A program made the position numbers and the translations under genes. Shown here piece after piece: positions 23,931 through 35,417 of a DNA stretch of 64,000 nt; positions within the stretch are counted from its first letter, which is position 1, and each line of letters opens with the position of its first letter. Location: positions 115,723,783-115,787,782 of the forward strand of contig NC_081406.1 of assembly GCF_030272615.1 (NCBI RefSeq), read 5' to 3'. A model generated the notes under the pieces. That model did no database searches. It was not told the origin of the DNA and saw nothing but the letters and a program-made list of their open reading frames with translations. The stretch comes from Cryptomeria japonica. Taxonomy: Eukaryota > Streptophyta > Pinopsida > Cupressales > Cupressaceae.

Positions 23931-24389
23931 ATCTCCCCCTTTTGCATTGATGGCAACAATAGATGTGAAAAAAATCTAAGTACTAAGAAATGTCAAACAA
24001 GTCTCCCCCAATGGAAGACAACCGACAATCTCCCACATAAATATATAGCAATGAAGTTCTAAAACAAAGACCAAACTCCCCCTGTGAGTGATATCTCTAT
24101 AAAACTTTGAATTACACATACATCTCTCCCCCTAATGTGTACAACTCCTTAAGTATTTCTTTTTCACATCAATATCTCTCCCCTTTCAGAGTAATGGCCA
24201 AAAATTGACAAAAATATCAAAACAAAAATATAAACCACTGAATCACAAAGCTAATTCTACTCCCCCTGAGCAGTAACATCCCTAGAGCAGTGTTGAAATG
24301 AAAAATATCTCTGATAATGCATACTGGACCAATGGTAAAAAGCATCAATCGGTTCTCTATCGGAGGGGCAGAAACCCCTAACCTATCTC

Positions 24390-24863
24390 TCAGGTACTAA
24401 AATGGTTCTTTAGGCAAAGGTTTAGTGAAAATATCTACAATCTTCTCTTTAGTGTTCACATAAACTAATCTAACTTCACTTTCTTCCATCTTCTCCTTCA
24501 AAAAGTTATAATTGATAGATATGTGCTTAGTCTTAGAGTGAAATACCGGATTCTTTTAAATGTCAATAGTAGCAGAGTTATCATAGTGAATAACTACCAG
24601 TACAGTGCAACGCACTTTGATATCCTTCAACATTTGTTTGATCCATAAAACCTATGTACAGTTAGGAGCAACAACAAAGTACACAACTTCAACAGTATAT
24701 AAAGAAGTACATGACTGTTTCTTCCCGATCCATGAAACCAAATTCTTTCTAAGAAAGAAAGCTCCATCGGAAGTACTTTTCCGGTCATCAACATCTCCAG
24801 CCCAATCAACATCTGTATATGCACATAAAGTAAACTCATCATCTTTAGGATACCACAAACCAT
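24390..24863 (-). pseudogene. Copia RNase H, internal copy 2
   Basis: The minus strand reads MWYPKDDEFTLCAYTDVDWA, then GDVDDRKST, followed in other frames by SWIGKKQSCTSLYTVEVVYF (usual STAEAEY block, degraded) and a DNSAAIDI-type block. It parallels 18,430-18,890 of copy 1 but with different breaks, so the two copies decayed independently. Confidence 0.8.
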
Positions 24864-24869
24864 ATTATG

Positions 24870-25860
24870 ATGTACCTTGTGTATCTAAAAATCCTTTTCA
24901 CCACACTCTCATGATTTTCTCTAGGATCACTTTGAAATCTAGATGCAATACGAACAACATTCATTATGTTAGGCCTACTCTAAGTCAAATAAAATAAACC
25001 TCCAATCATAGATTTATATCTTGTAGGATTTACCGATGCAGAAACATCTTTCTTTGTCAATTTATCACTTGTAATTATAGGAGTACTTAACGGTTTATAA
25101 TCTCCCATACCAAATTCTTCAACAATTCCCTAGCATACCTAGTTTGACAGATGAAAATACCTTTTTTAGTCTAAGTAATCTGCAAACCTAAGAAAACTTT
25201 CATTTTCCCAATCATGGACATTTCAAATTCCTTCTCCATATTTTTGGAAAATTCCACACAAATTATCTTCACCTCCAAAAATAATGTCATCAAAAAATAC
25301 TTCAATAATCAATATATCATCATCAGTGATCTTATAATATAAATTACTGTCAGCATTACCTTTAGTAAAACTAAGCTTCAAAAGATATTTATCCAACCTT
25401 GCATATCAAGCTCTAGGTGTTTGTTTCAATCCATATAAAGTTTTCCTTAACTTGCAAACTATGTTTGTATCATCTAATAGTGAAAAACCATCAAGTTGCT
25501 CAATATAAACTTTTTCATCAAGATCCCCATTCAAAAATGCATACTCAACATCCATATGATAAACATTATATAGTTTTTATGGGTAGCATAAGCAAGAAAT
25601 AATCTTACAGCTTCAATCCTAGCTACAAGAGAAAAAGTCTCAACATAATCAAATTCCTTCCTTCTGAGAATATCCTTTACGACTTGACCATCCTCATTCC
25701 TTACAACTTGACCATCCTCATTCAATTTATTCCTAAAATCCCATTTACATCCAATAATATTCTTATTTTTAGGTCGAGGCTCACCAAAGTCCATGTGTTA
25801 TTCTTCTCAATTTTCTCTAATTCTTCTTCCATAGCTTTCAACTAATATTCATATTTACAT
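24870..25860 (-). pseudogene. Copia reverse transcriptase, internal copy 2
   Basis: Fragments of all RT blocks are readable: ENEDGQVVKDILRRKEFDYV, then ETFSLVARIEAVRLFLAYAT, and the parts encoding EQLDGFS, VCKLRKTLYGLKQ and FFDDIIFGG. Frames are broken repeatedly. A short duplication near 25,670-25,720 repeats VVRNEDGQ. Confidence 0.8.
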
Positions 25861-26141
25861 GCTTCAATTACCAATACCAGTTCAACTTTATAAATTAAAT
25901 ATACCTCATTAGTTTTCAGTCTTCTTCTTGTCATTACTCCATTGTCCTTATCCCCAATGACATGATTTTCTAAATGATTCAATCTCACATACCTAGGAGT
26001 CTTTTGACTCTTTATTCCTCTTCCCAATTCTTCAGTTGCTAAAGAATTTTTTTATACTCCCGGAGTAATTGGTTCAACACTCTGTTCTGGTAAAGGTGCT
26101 ACCAATTTAGATATAATCATTTCCACTACCGGTTCCTTCTC

Positions 26142-27261
26142 TTAAACTCTGATTTGACCTCTATTCAACTCATCTACCTTGACATTAGTACTTTCCAAAA
26201 TTCTTTGCAATTTATTGTTATAACATCTATATGCCTTTCTTTCATTAGAATAACTAAGAAATATGCCTTCATCACATCTAGGATCAAATTTTCCAATGAT
26301 ATCATCTCTCCTCATATAACATTTACTACCAAAGATTTTGAAATACTTAACTTTAGGTGTATTGCCAAACCATAATTCATAAGGTGTCTTACTAGTTTCT
26401 CCTTTGATATGTACTTTATTGAATGCATAAACCATTGTTATCACTGGTTCTCTCAAGTAGATATGAGGTAGACTAGCTTCCATCATCATTGTTCTAGCAG
26501 CATCCAAGATAGTTTTGTTCTTCCTTTCCACAACTCTATTTTGTTGAGGTGTTTGACCAGCATAAAAATATCTCTTTATACCGCGTTTCTCACAAAAGTT
26601 ATTAAACTCACTGGATGTGAATTCTCCACCATGATTATGACCTCAAACATTTAATCTTCAATCCTATCTCAATTTCCACTTTAGCCTTAAAGATTTTAAA
26701 CTTTTCAAATGTCTCAGATTTCTCCCTTAGAAAAGTAACCCACATCATTCTAGAATAATCATCAATGATTAGCATAAAATATCTATCACCTTGAAAAAAT
26801 TGAACTCTAGTAGGGCCACACAAATCATTATGAATAAGATCAAGAACATCATTAGATTTATCTTGTATACTCCTAAAAGTGGTTATGATCAGTTTACCCA
26901 TTTGACATTCTTTACATACCGAATTATAGGGCTTCACAATCTTAGGTATATTTCTAAGTGCCTTATTTGAACTGATCTTTACAATGCAATCAAAATTCAC
27001 ATGACACGGCCTTTTATGCCATAGCCAACTCTCATCAATTTGTGCAATCAAACATGTCTTCTCACCAAAATTCAAATAAAATATATTACAGTTTGTCTGT
27101 GTACCAGTTGCAATCTCCAAACCAGATCTGTTAATGATTTTGTATTTTCCATCCCTGAACTGTAATTGAAATCCCTTATCCATCAATTGTCCTACACTCA
27201 AAAGATTATGCTTTAAACCTTCAACATAATAAACATTATCAGTATTGTTCTTACCATCCAA
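26142..27261 (-). pseudogene. Copia integrase region, internal copy 2
   Basis: Frames 27,261-26,635 (208 aa) and 26,531-26,142 (129 aa) cover the linker VYYVEGLKHNLLSVGQLMDK, the GAG-pre-integrase LWHKRPCHVNFD with CKECQMG, the integrase core start (LIHNDLCGPTRVQFFQGDRY, IIDDYSRMMWVTF) and the C-terminal part (MERKNKTILDAARTMMMEAS, GSKCYMRRDDIIGKFDPRCD, EGIFLSYS). The second catalytic block lies at the break between the frames. Confidence 0.85.
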
Positions 27262-27339
27262 TGATATAGTTCATTTTCCTTTGATCATACATGCTTTGTC
27301 ATCTCCAAATCCAACCAAACCACCATCAAATTCTTGCAA

Positions 27340-28552
27340 AGATAGAAACTTCCCTTTGTCTCTAGTCATATGATGTCAACAACCATTCTCAATTATCCAT
27401 TCATCCTTGTCTTCAATTTTAGCAGCAAGTGCCTTCTCTTCAGGTACATTTTCTTCCAATGCCAAAACATCTTCCTTGATAGCTAGGAACACCCATTCTT
27501 TCCCATTACCGGAACCACTAGCAAAATGTTTTGTTGGTTCATCATCAGAATCAGTAATGCCTTCCTCATCCATTATGTAGCATGATTTGTCTCTATTTTT
27601 CTTGTATTTATACTTGTTTTTGATATCCAAGGTTAGGCTTAAATGATCTTCTAACTCTTTCTTCAAATCTTGAATTCCTTTCAGGACATTTAGATGTAAA
27701 ATACCAATCTTATTACATGCAAAACATTTAAAATATTTTTTTCCTTCATACTTACTTCCTACAATTCCTTTAGGTACTCTTCTAGAAAATAGTTCTTCAA
27801 GTTGCTCAAACTCATCATACTCTCTCTTCATATCATCTAATTCCTTTGCATATAAAGCTTTCCAATCTTGCTTACTGGTTGCTGATGCAAATGCATGAAA
27901 AGCAGGTTCAATCTTCACATCTCGAGAAGGTCCAAATTCTTCAAGCTCAAAAGGAAATAATTGCCCAACTAAAATATCTCTATTGACAGATGTATTACCC
28001 ATTTTTCTCAACTCATTAATAGTAGTAGCCTTCATCTTGTAGGCCAGTGGTTGCACTCTCATAACCTTAGAAAAAATTTAATCTTCACTCAGGGTTCCAC
28101 CTCGACTTTGAATTCCCATAGCAATCTCATTTACCCTTTCCATGAATGTAGTAATCTTTTCTTCTTCCATCTTTAGGTTTTGATATCTCACCTGGTAACC
28201 ATCAAGTTTATAAATCTTCACTATAGGGTCACCTCCATTAAGAGTCTCCAACTTATCCCATATAGCCTTTCTAGATGATTTGTCAGTAAATCCCATTATT
28301 TGTTGATCAGAAAGTGCACATGAGAGGGCTTCTCTTGCTCTGTAATAATTCTCAAGCCCTTTATTCAAGTTTGCCGGAGGAGGATTTTGAGTTGTCAGAT
28401 TATGAAGTGTAACACCATTTTGTGTAATCTTCCAAATCTCCTTGGCAATACATCTCAAATGAGTCTCCTTCCGAATATTCCATACTGTGTAATTTGTTTC
28501 ATCAAGCCTAGGAATATCTCTCTGAAAGATAGCTCCAGATGAACTGGATGAA
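27340..28552 (-). pseudogene. Copia gag and protease start, internal copy 2
   Basis: Frames 28,581-28,078 and 28,062-27,376 give a nearly complete gag. The capsid has GAIFQRDIPRLDETNYTVWN and ALSDQQIMGFTDKSSRKAIW. The knuckle CFACNKIGILHLNV is disrupted by a one-base loss. The tail ends DEWIIENGC where copy 1 has DSG, so the protease catalytic Asp-Ser-Gly has become Glu-Asn-Gly. At its 5' end the gag joins straight into LTR c without leader or PBS. Confidence 0.85.
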
Positions 28553-28788
28553 TAGCAGTTAAACCAATTAAGCATAAACAATAATCAGAGAATAAATACC
28601 ATCCACATGACACCAAGATTTATATGTGGAAAACTTGGTAAAGGGAAAAACCAAGTGGGAAGCCTACCCATAGTCAGATAATACTTTTGTAGTAAGTATG
28701 TGAATTACAATTGAGGGGCTTGCACTTGCAAGAAGACCAACAACCTAGAGTGCACAACTCATCACAAAAGGAGTCTCACTGACCATAT

Positions 28789-30048
28789 TGTAGCGTCCTA
28801 AAATTGTGACACTTGCAATTTCGACTGCATTTGGGTCTTCATGATGGCGGCGCAACATTCAACCTGAATGGAGACCCCGAAACCTGTTTACGACACCAAA
28901 AACTGCATTTTTCAGCACCCTGGCCTGATCCTCCTTACACCCTGCTGTCCCAGGAGGTGGGACCATGGGGCCCAACGCCCTGGTCCTTTAGGACTAGGGC
29001 ACCCAACACCCTGGTCCCCCAGGACCATGGCACCTAGCGCCCTGGTCCCTGGCCCTATTTTGGGCCTGGTCTCTTTTGGGCATCGGGTCTTTAAGTTTGC
29101 AAATTGAAAAATATTGTTTCTAGGTCGGCCTAAGGTCAGAAAAATCAGTCTATCAGCCCTAATTGACAAGTATATAAACTACATTTCCCCTCCCATTTGA
29201 GGAGGTAGAAAAAAGTAAGAAAAAGGAAGACATACGCAAGCAAGAGGCGGAAGCGATATTCAAACATTCAAGCATTCAAACATTCCTTCAAGCAATTGAG
29301 CATTCTAAGTCTCCATTCAAGGCTAAGTGTTGCATCCAAGACAAGGATTCAACCATTGAAGAGGAGATCACTTACAACATACAAAATACAACATTCATTA
29401 CACCTTCACATGTAAGAATACAAACATTCTTACAACAAGGTATCAGTACTTGTTTACATTACAAACATTTACATTTACAACATTCTCGTTTCTTGGTTAA
29501 TTCCAAAACTGGGGTTTGACCTAAAGGAAAACCCCTAATCCCTAACCCCCCAATCGTCCTCTCTTTTCTATGTATAGGTTACAGGTACGTGGCTGTAATT
29601 GAAGATCTGGAACCCTTGTGCCAAGACGAATAGATCCCCCTTCGTTTCACGGATTTTTCGGAGGACCGTGTGCACGCCGGGTGCCATCGTCCCATCAACT
29701 TTCACCCAAATTTGCAGAACAACATCATCTCAACATTTTACTGCTAATTCCAGGTCTGCAGCTTCATCCCGTATCCCTATCTCTGTTTATAAGTGAATAT
29801 TTCTTACTTTGCATGCATTCCTAGTTCAATCTTTCTATCTACATTCTTTACAAAAGAGGGTATCCTTGATGTCTCAACCCTTGAAACTCATTTAGAATCC
29901 AGTCTTGCATTGTGTGGGATTGGATCTTGTGGGTTTCAACCCCTCTTTTGAATGTAAAGTCCCTCCTAAGTGAAAACCGTCAATCCTAGTGACCCCCTTT
30001 CTCCTTGGAGTGGGGGAGAACACCTAGGGTTTGATTTTCCACTTTAAA
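28789..30048 (+). repeat. 5' LTR of the Gypsy-type element
   Basis: Begins TGTAGCGTCC and ends ctttaaa (ctttaca in the partner). It contains three 31-bp GC-rich units at 28,960-29,052 and a copy of the GTGCAC hairpin motif near 29,661. Confidence 0.9.
28960..29052 (+). repeat. 31-bp GC-rich tandem repeat, three units, in the LTR
   Basis: Units at 28,960, 28,991 and 29,022 all follow ggac..ggg-cc...-gccctggtcc. The 3' LTR has the same three units at 35,589-35,681. Confidence 0.85.
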
Positions 30049-31222
30049 TTTTGATGAACCTGACGTGAACATCGTAATTCTGATTATTCATGGTTAGATC
30101 TGAAAAATTTGCTCCCTTAATTACATTTCCATGTTTGATCTTTTGCAAATTTTAGAGGTTAATTGCACAAAACCCTAAATTTTCTTTTTAATAATTGAGC
30201 TTGCGATTGTTAATGCTTGTTTCAGATCTACCCTTCTACTGCAAATTGTCAAATCATATCTGTGCTTTAATTTTGAAAATTAAGTGGTTAAGTGTTAAAA
30301 CCCTAATTTTTAAAACCCTCTTGATTCAGCCTTTGACTGATGATTTCACTGATTAAAACACCTCCAAATCGGCTGTAACTTTGGATTCTGCAACAAAATC
30401 ATAATATCTCTCATCCCTGAAAATTTGGAAAAAAGTTGCGAGGACCGTGTGCACCCCAAGCGCCATCGTCCCCGACATTTTTTCCAAAATTTTGGGAGCT
30501 AGATCTTACTGTATTTTTCTGCTAAAATCCAGAATTTTGGCTGATTTCATCAATTCTAACACTTTCAAAATTAAAGTCAAAGTTGGTCTAGGGATTTCTT
30601 GGATTAAGGCTTCTAATCATTCAAAAGATTGTTGAAATTGAAATTCATGTCAAAATTGTGCTTCGTACTATCCTAAATCTGAAAAGTGTGTTGGCCTTCA
30701 TTCGAAATTTCAGTGCTTTATTCAAATTTTTGCAATTTGTGACTTTTGAAATTAAATGTTTAATTGTGACAACCTTGATTTCCACTTTCAAAATTGAATT
30801 TTGCATGAAATTGAGTCAATTTTTAAATTTCAAAACCTGCATTGCTTTTAGTATTCCCTCTAAAATCATAAAATTCAAAATTTCAGTTTCCCTCTCTTTT
30901 TCAAAATTCAAATTTTGCATTTTTCAACAATCTTGGTAGAGTTCAATTTTGAGATTGCAACTTTAATTTGGCCTATCTACAGATCGTAAAATCACTCAAT
31001 TTTTTCAAGTTAGCTTTAAAATCATCATAACTTTCATCCTTGAAAATTTCGAAAAAAGTTGCGAGGACCATGTGCACTCCATTCGCCACGGTCTCGGACA
31101 TTTTTTCCGAAATTTCGGGAGATTGTCCAGATTGTATTTAACAGCTTAAATCTAGGAGATTGGCTGATTTTATTGAAATTTGCTACCTCTAAGATTCAAA
31201 ATTTTCTCTCTCTCTTTAGTGC
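30049..31222 (+). other. Long untranslated leader of the Gypsy-type element, with a 200-bp direct repeat
   Basis: No gene. A segment at about 30,360-30,560 is repeated at about 30,985-31,190 (tcat..ctgaaaattt.gaaaaaagttgcgaggacc... through ggctgattt). Both copies hold the GTGCAC motif also found in the LTRs. I could not recognise a primer-binding site immediately after the LTR. Confidence 0.7.
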
Positions 31223-32098
31223 ATGAGTTTTACAACAATAAGCCCTACTTACACTATTCCCGTTAGACGAAGCCTTAGAATTAAGTCTTTCCAAGGTTTA
31301 ATTACTGAGGAGATGGAACCTAATTTGAATGGCCTTTTTAACGAGGACACAGGTAATTCCTCTAGTCCTCCTAATGATGAAGAAGCTCTCCATGAGGTTT
31401 CTAAAGAACAACTTTCGAAATTGGATAACCAATTTGATGATTTTCGACAATGGATGTCTCAAGAATACCCTGATAGTCAAGCTCTTTCATTAATTGAGGG
31501 TCTAAAACGTATGGTTCAAAGTGATAAGAATGGAATTGATATTTTGCGTGGTATTGCACACATTGTGGATTCGAATGTGATGCCTATGAAGAGTTGTGCT
31601 GAAACTTTGGTTTATACACAACCTCCTACTCAAGTCAATCATTCTATTCCTTTGACAACTCCTATTGCTAGTATACCTACTTTTACATCAAACATAATGA
31701 CTACTTCAATACAAGACATTCCACCTCTGATCACCAGTCATGGGGGTAATCCTTCTTCTTCAATTAACCCTCTTCCTTCATTTAATCTGACTTCTTCATT
31801 CGTTCCTTCAATGAGTGTTCTTATTATATCTCCACAAATGAACCTGGCGCAAGGGGGCAATTCATTTAATCATTCCATTCCTCCTTTTAGTGTTCCTCCT
31901 TTCCAATCATCTCCTATGACTAACTATCATAGTGTCCCGCCACCTTACTCTCAATCAATACCTTCTTTCAATAACATAATACCTCCATCTCAATCTAACA
32001 CGTCTAATATGAATTCTTCGACTGAAGCAACCATTAACAATCTTGCACAAACTGTCTCTTCTTTACAGCAACAAATTGCCTCTATGAATCAATCTTAG
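31223..32098 (+). CDS. Gypsy-type gag, N-terminal ORF
   Basis: 291 residues starting MSFTTISPTYTIPVRRSLRI. An acidic first third is followed by a serine/proline/asparagine-rich middle and a glutamine-rich coiled-coil end (INNLAQTVSSLQQQIASMNQ). It ends TCT TAG, and the next frame opens two bases later in the +1 frame with the capsid domain. It is therefore probably the N-terminal part of one gag-pro polyprotein, separated either by a one-base mutation or by +1 frameshifting. The first third has no domain I recognise. Confidence 0.7.
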   Translation: MSFTTISPTYTIPVRRSLRIKSFQGLITEEMEPNLNGLFNEDTGNSSSPPNDEEALHEVSKEQLSKLDNQFDDFRQWMSQEYPDSQALSLIEGLKRMVQSDKNGIDILRGIAHIVDSNVMPMKSCAETLVYTQPPTQVNHSIPLTTPIASIPTFTSNIMTTSIQDIPPLITSHGGNPSSSINPLPSFNLTSSFVPSMSVLIISPQMNLAQGGNSFNHSIPPFSVPPFQSSPMTNYHSVPPPYSQSIPSFNNIIPPSQSNTSNMNSSTEATINNLAQTVSSLQQQIASMNQS

Positions 32099-32099
32099 T

Positions 32100-34667
32100 G
32101 TGCCCACATTTGATGTTGCGAGCCCACTTTCTCTTGACATTGTTCGAGCTATTCCCCCTAAGCATGTTGAACTCCCACAGTTGGAGCTTTATAATGGTAA
32201 AGGTGATCCTCTAACACATGTTAAGACTTTTCAAACAATATGTACCAATTTTGCTCATGACCAAAGATTGCTTGCAAAACTATTTACTAGAACATTAAGA
32301 GACAAGGCTCTACAATGGTATTGCTCGTTGCCTTCCTATTCTATTACTTCTTTCCAACAACTTGCAAATGCTTTTATTCAACAATTTCAAAACAATATAA
32401 GTCCTAAAGTTACTTTGATTGATTTAATGCATTGTAAACAAGGTGTTAAAGAAAAAGTGACTGATTTCGTTGGTAGATATAAGCATTTGTATGCCCAAAT
32501 TTCTTTTCCAGTACCTGACAATGATATTCAAAGAATCTTTTATTCTAATTTACAAAAAGATATTAGAGAAAAACTTCTGTTTTCTGAGTTTACTTCTTTC
32601 CAACAGTTGTGTGCAACTCTTCACAATTATCAACTGACTGTGAGTCAAATGGAACAAGCAAATCCTATGGTTCTGAGTGATAAGGGTGATATTAGTCAAC
32701 AACCATTTGGGAAGTTTAAACTGAATAGAGAGTCCATTAAATTCAATGAAAACATCATCAACAACAATGTGAATGCAGCATCAGGTGTGCCTCCTATTTC
32801 TAAGTTTTTCAAGAAAGAAAGAAAGTTTACTCCTTTGAATGAATCATTGCATAGTATTATGAATAAGTTATTGGAACAAAATGTGCTTACTCTTCTTCCT
32901 ATAAGGCAAATAGATCCTACAAAGATTAATTCACCCTATTTTGATAACAAATCTTTTTGTCAATTTCATCGTCAACCTAGGCATGATACTGAAAAATGTT
33001 TTGCTTTAAAGGGTAAAATTCAAGATTTGATTGATAATAATACTATCTCTGTTTCTGGTATGAATGATAAAGGCAATACATCTGTAGCTCCTCCTAACCA
33101 AAATCTCAAGATTTTTACTGATCCGTTACCTTCTCATACCTCTAATGCGATTGATACTAATGATTCCTCTGTCTCACCTAATGATCTTGTGTCTATGACT
33201 CCGAATGTGATTAACTTTGTAGAGCAACAGAAAATCCCTAAAGAACCTTCCATCACATTTGATTCTAGTGAAACTATCAGGGCACCTGATGGTCCTTTAT
33301 ATATAGTTGCAAAAGTCAAGAATACACCTTGCCGTGGAGTGCTTATTGATCCTTCTTGCATGGTTAATATCATTACTGAAGAATTTCTTTTTACTTTGCA
33401 ATTGAATCAAGTGATCTATGATGAAACAAATGTGGTTGTGAAATTATTTGATGCATTTTCTTCTCCTGCAATTGGTTCTATTACATTACCTATTGAGGTC
33501 CATAACAAATCCCTTGATGTGAACTTTGCTATTATTCCATCATCCGAACAATTTTGTGTGAAGCTAGGCTATCCTTGGCTATCTTCCATGAAATCTATTG
33601 CTTCTCCTATTCACAAGTGTTTGAAATTTCCCCATAATGGTGAAGTTGTTACTGTCAATCACAGTCTCTTTAAACCAGCTGAAAGAACTTCTAGCGTTCC
33701 TATTGATTATTTCTGGCCTAAACAATTCCAATCTCTTCCATCGTGAAGTGATCATCTTTTCAAATCTTATCAAAAGTGGAAAAAAGATATGATCCTATCT
33801 CTAAATGAACCTAGAACACCCAAACTTGATATTCCTATCATTCTTGAGAAGGAAGTTCTTCCTTTGAAAGATAAAACTAATGTTTTTCCTCAAGAAGATT
33901 CCCAACCCATCCCTATGGATGTGATTATGTCTATGCCTAATAAACTTTCTAAAAGTAGACCTATACCTCCTCGTCATGATGGACTTGGTCTCCTTCCTAA
34001 ACCAAATATTCTTCCTTTATATGGAGCAGTTCCTCCTCCTTCTTTTTATAGAGAGAAGAGACCTTCTTCTTCTCCTATTATCCAACCTAAGAGATCACAA
34101 CCCAAACACCCAAGTGATAAGGATGAGAATATTCCTCCTCCTCAATCTTCTCAACTTCCTACTAAGACTAGACAAAATCGTTCTGCACGTGAACGCCGAC
34201 GAAAGTGTCATCTTAGAGCTCAGGCAGCTGCTTCTCAAACTTTGCAATCCCCAAAAACACCTTCAGCTAGCATTATTCCATTTTCTCCTCAGCTGGAAAT
34301 TGAGCCAAAATCTCCTAAACATAAGATGCATGATGGTCTTGATCCTGTGCGAGTTAAAGATCCTATTTTTATAAATCTTGATGATGATATAGATGAAAAT
34401 GTTATTCATGATGAAAATGTTACTTCTTTTCATTCTGATAGTGAATATGAATATGTTGATGTTGATAACCATTTATCTAACGAATTTTCTAAAGCACTTA
34501 TCCTAGCTCCTAGACAAGAACAACGTGGCTTGGAACATGAACATAGCCCTTGTTTGGATCTTGTGATAGCTCCATCTGCTATGTTGGATGTTCCTCCTCT
34601 AGCGTGTTTCCTACCTTCCCAAAATATTGATCAGCAAGATCGGGGGGTAGATGACGTGCTAGACTAG
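32100..34667 (+). pseudogene. Gypsy-type gag capsid and retropepsin-like domain with C-terminal tail
   Basis: Residues 1-190 are a Retrotrans_gag capsid: LELYNGKGDPLTHVKTFQTI, then LRDKALQWYCSLPSYSITSF. A short FCQFHRQPRHDTEKCFALK box follows, a non-canonical Cys/His site seen in plant Gypsy gag proteins. Then comes a retropepsin-like fold with GPLYIVAKVKNTPCRGVLID, then PSCMVNIITEEFLF; the usual D-S/T-G reads D-P-S, so catalysis is doubtful. A single TGA at 33,744 interrupts the frame, which continues in phase to 34,667 as a proline-rich, then acidic, tail of about 290 residues. The absence of RT and integrase after it is the main oddity. Confidence 0.8.
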
Positions 34668-35402
34668 TTTCATTAGCATAGCGAACTCTCTCCTCCTCTC
34701 TTATCTTTTGTTACTTCTTCTATGTGTTATTCTCATTCTTCTATTGGTTGTCCTTAGTGTTGTCTACTTGAGGATGATGCAAAGAATTGCGACCTCTTTT
34801 GGTCTCTCTCATGTTGACTCAAAAGACACATGTGTTCCCTTCTTCTAGGTGACCTTCCTTGATTGGGGAATGAAGAACAATTATGCATACATACATATGA
34901 TATACATGAATTATCATACAACATACTGACCCCAAGGAAAGCGAAGTCACCTTGTGCTTTGTTTTTTGTGTCTATTATCCTTGGGCTTATCTCACACTTG
35001 GGGGCTAAATCCTTGTGATAACGTGCTCCTTTCCTCCTCATTTTCTACATGTATCACTACCTTAAAGAAATCACCCCCGATGAGGCGTGTGCGATCGCTT
35101 TAACGTAGGGGGGCATACACCCCGTTCATATCTCTTCAAGATACTTGAAAATTTCTTGACAAATTTAGCTTTGCCTTGAAAATTTTTGATATCTTTCTAG
35201 CTTGACTCATAGTGAGGGAACCTTACTATTGACAGTCATGCTTCTCCCTCATGATCTTCCCTTTTACTTTGTCAATCGAAGTCGTAAGATCCTTAGTCCA
35301 CTGGGGGCTTGGTATATCTTGCCTTCTTGACGTGGTGAAAGTTTTTCAATGTTGTTTCCTTGTACTTTACCGGAAGTATGGGCGTACGCTTATACTCCCA
35401 CT
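34668..35402 (+). other. 3' non-coding part of the Gypsy-type element with repeated TGGGGGCT motifs
   Basis: No gene. Motifs of the form TTGGGGGCTAAAT or CTGGGGGCTTGG occur near 34,997 and 35,300 and again as the true purine tract at 35,403-35,417. They look like decayed or duplicated primer tracts. Confidence 0.55.
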
Positions 35403-35417
35403 AAAGTGGGGGCTAAA
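35403..35417 (+). other. Polypurine tract of the Gypsy-type element
   Basis: AAAGTGGGGGCTAAA directly precedes the 3' LTR and would prime plus-strand synthesis. Confidence 0.8.

Noticed and set aside
28813-29169. Proline-rich open frames near 28.8-29.2 kb
   Set aside because: They translate the 31-bp GC-rich LTR units.
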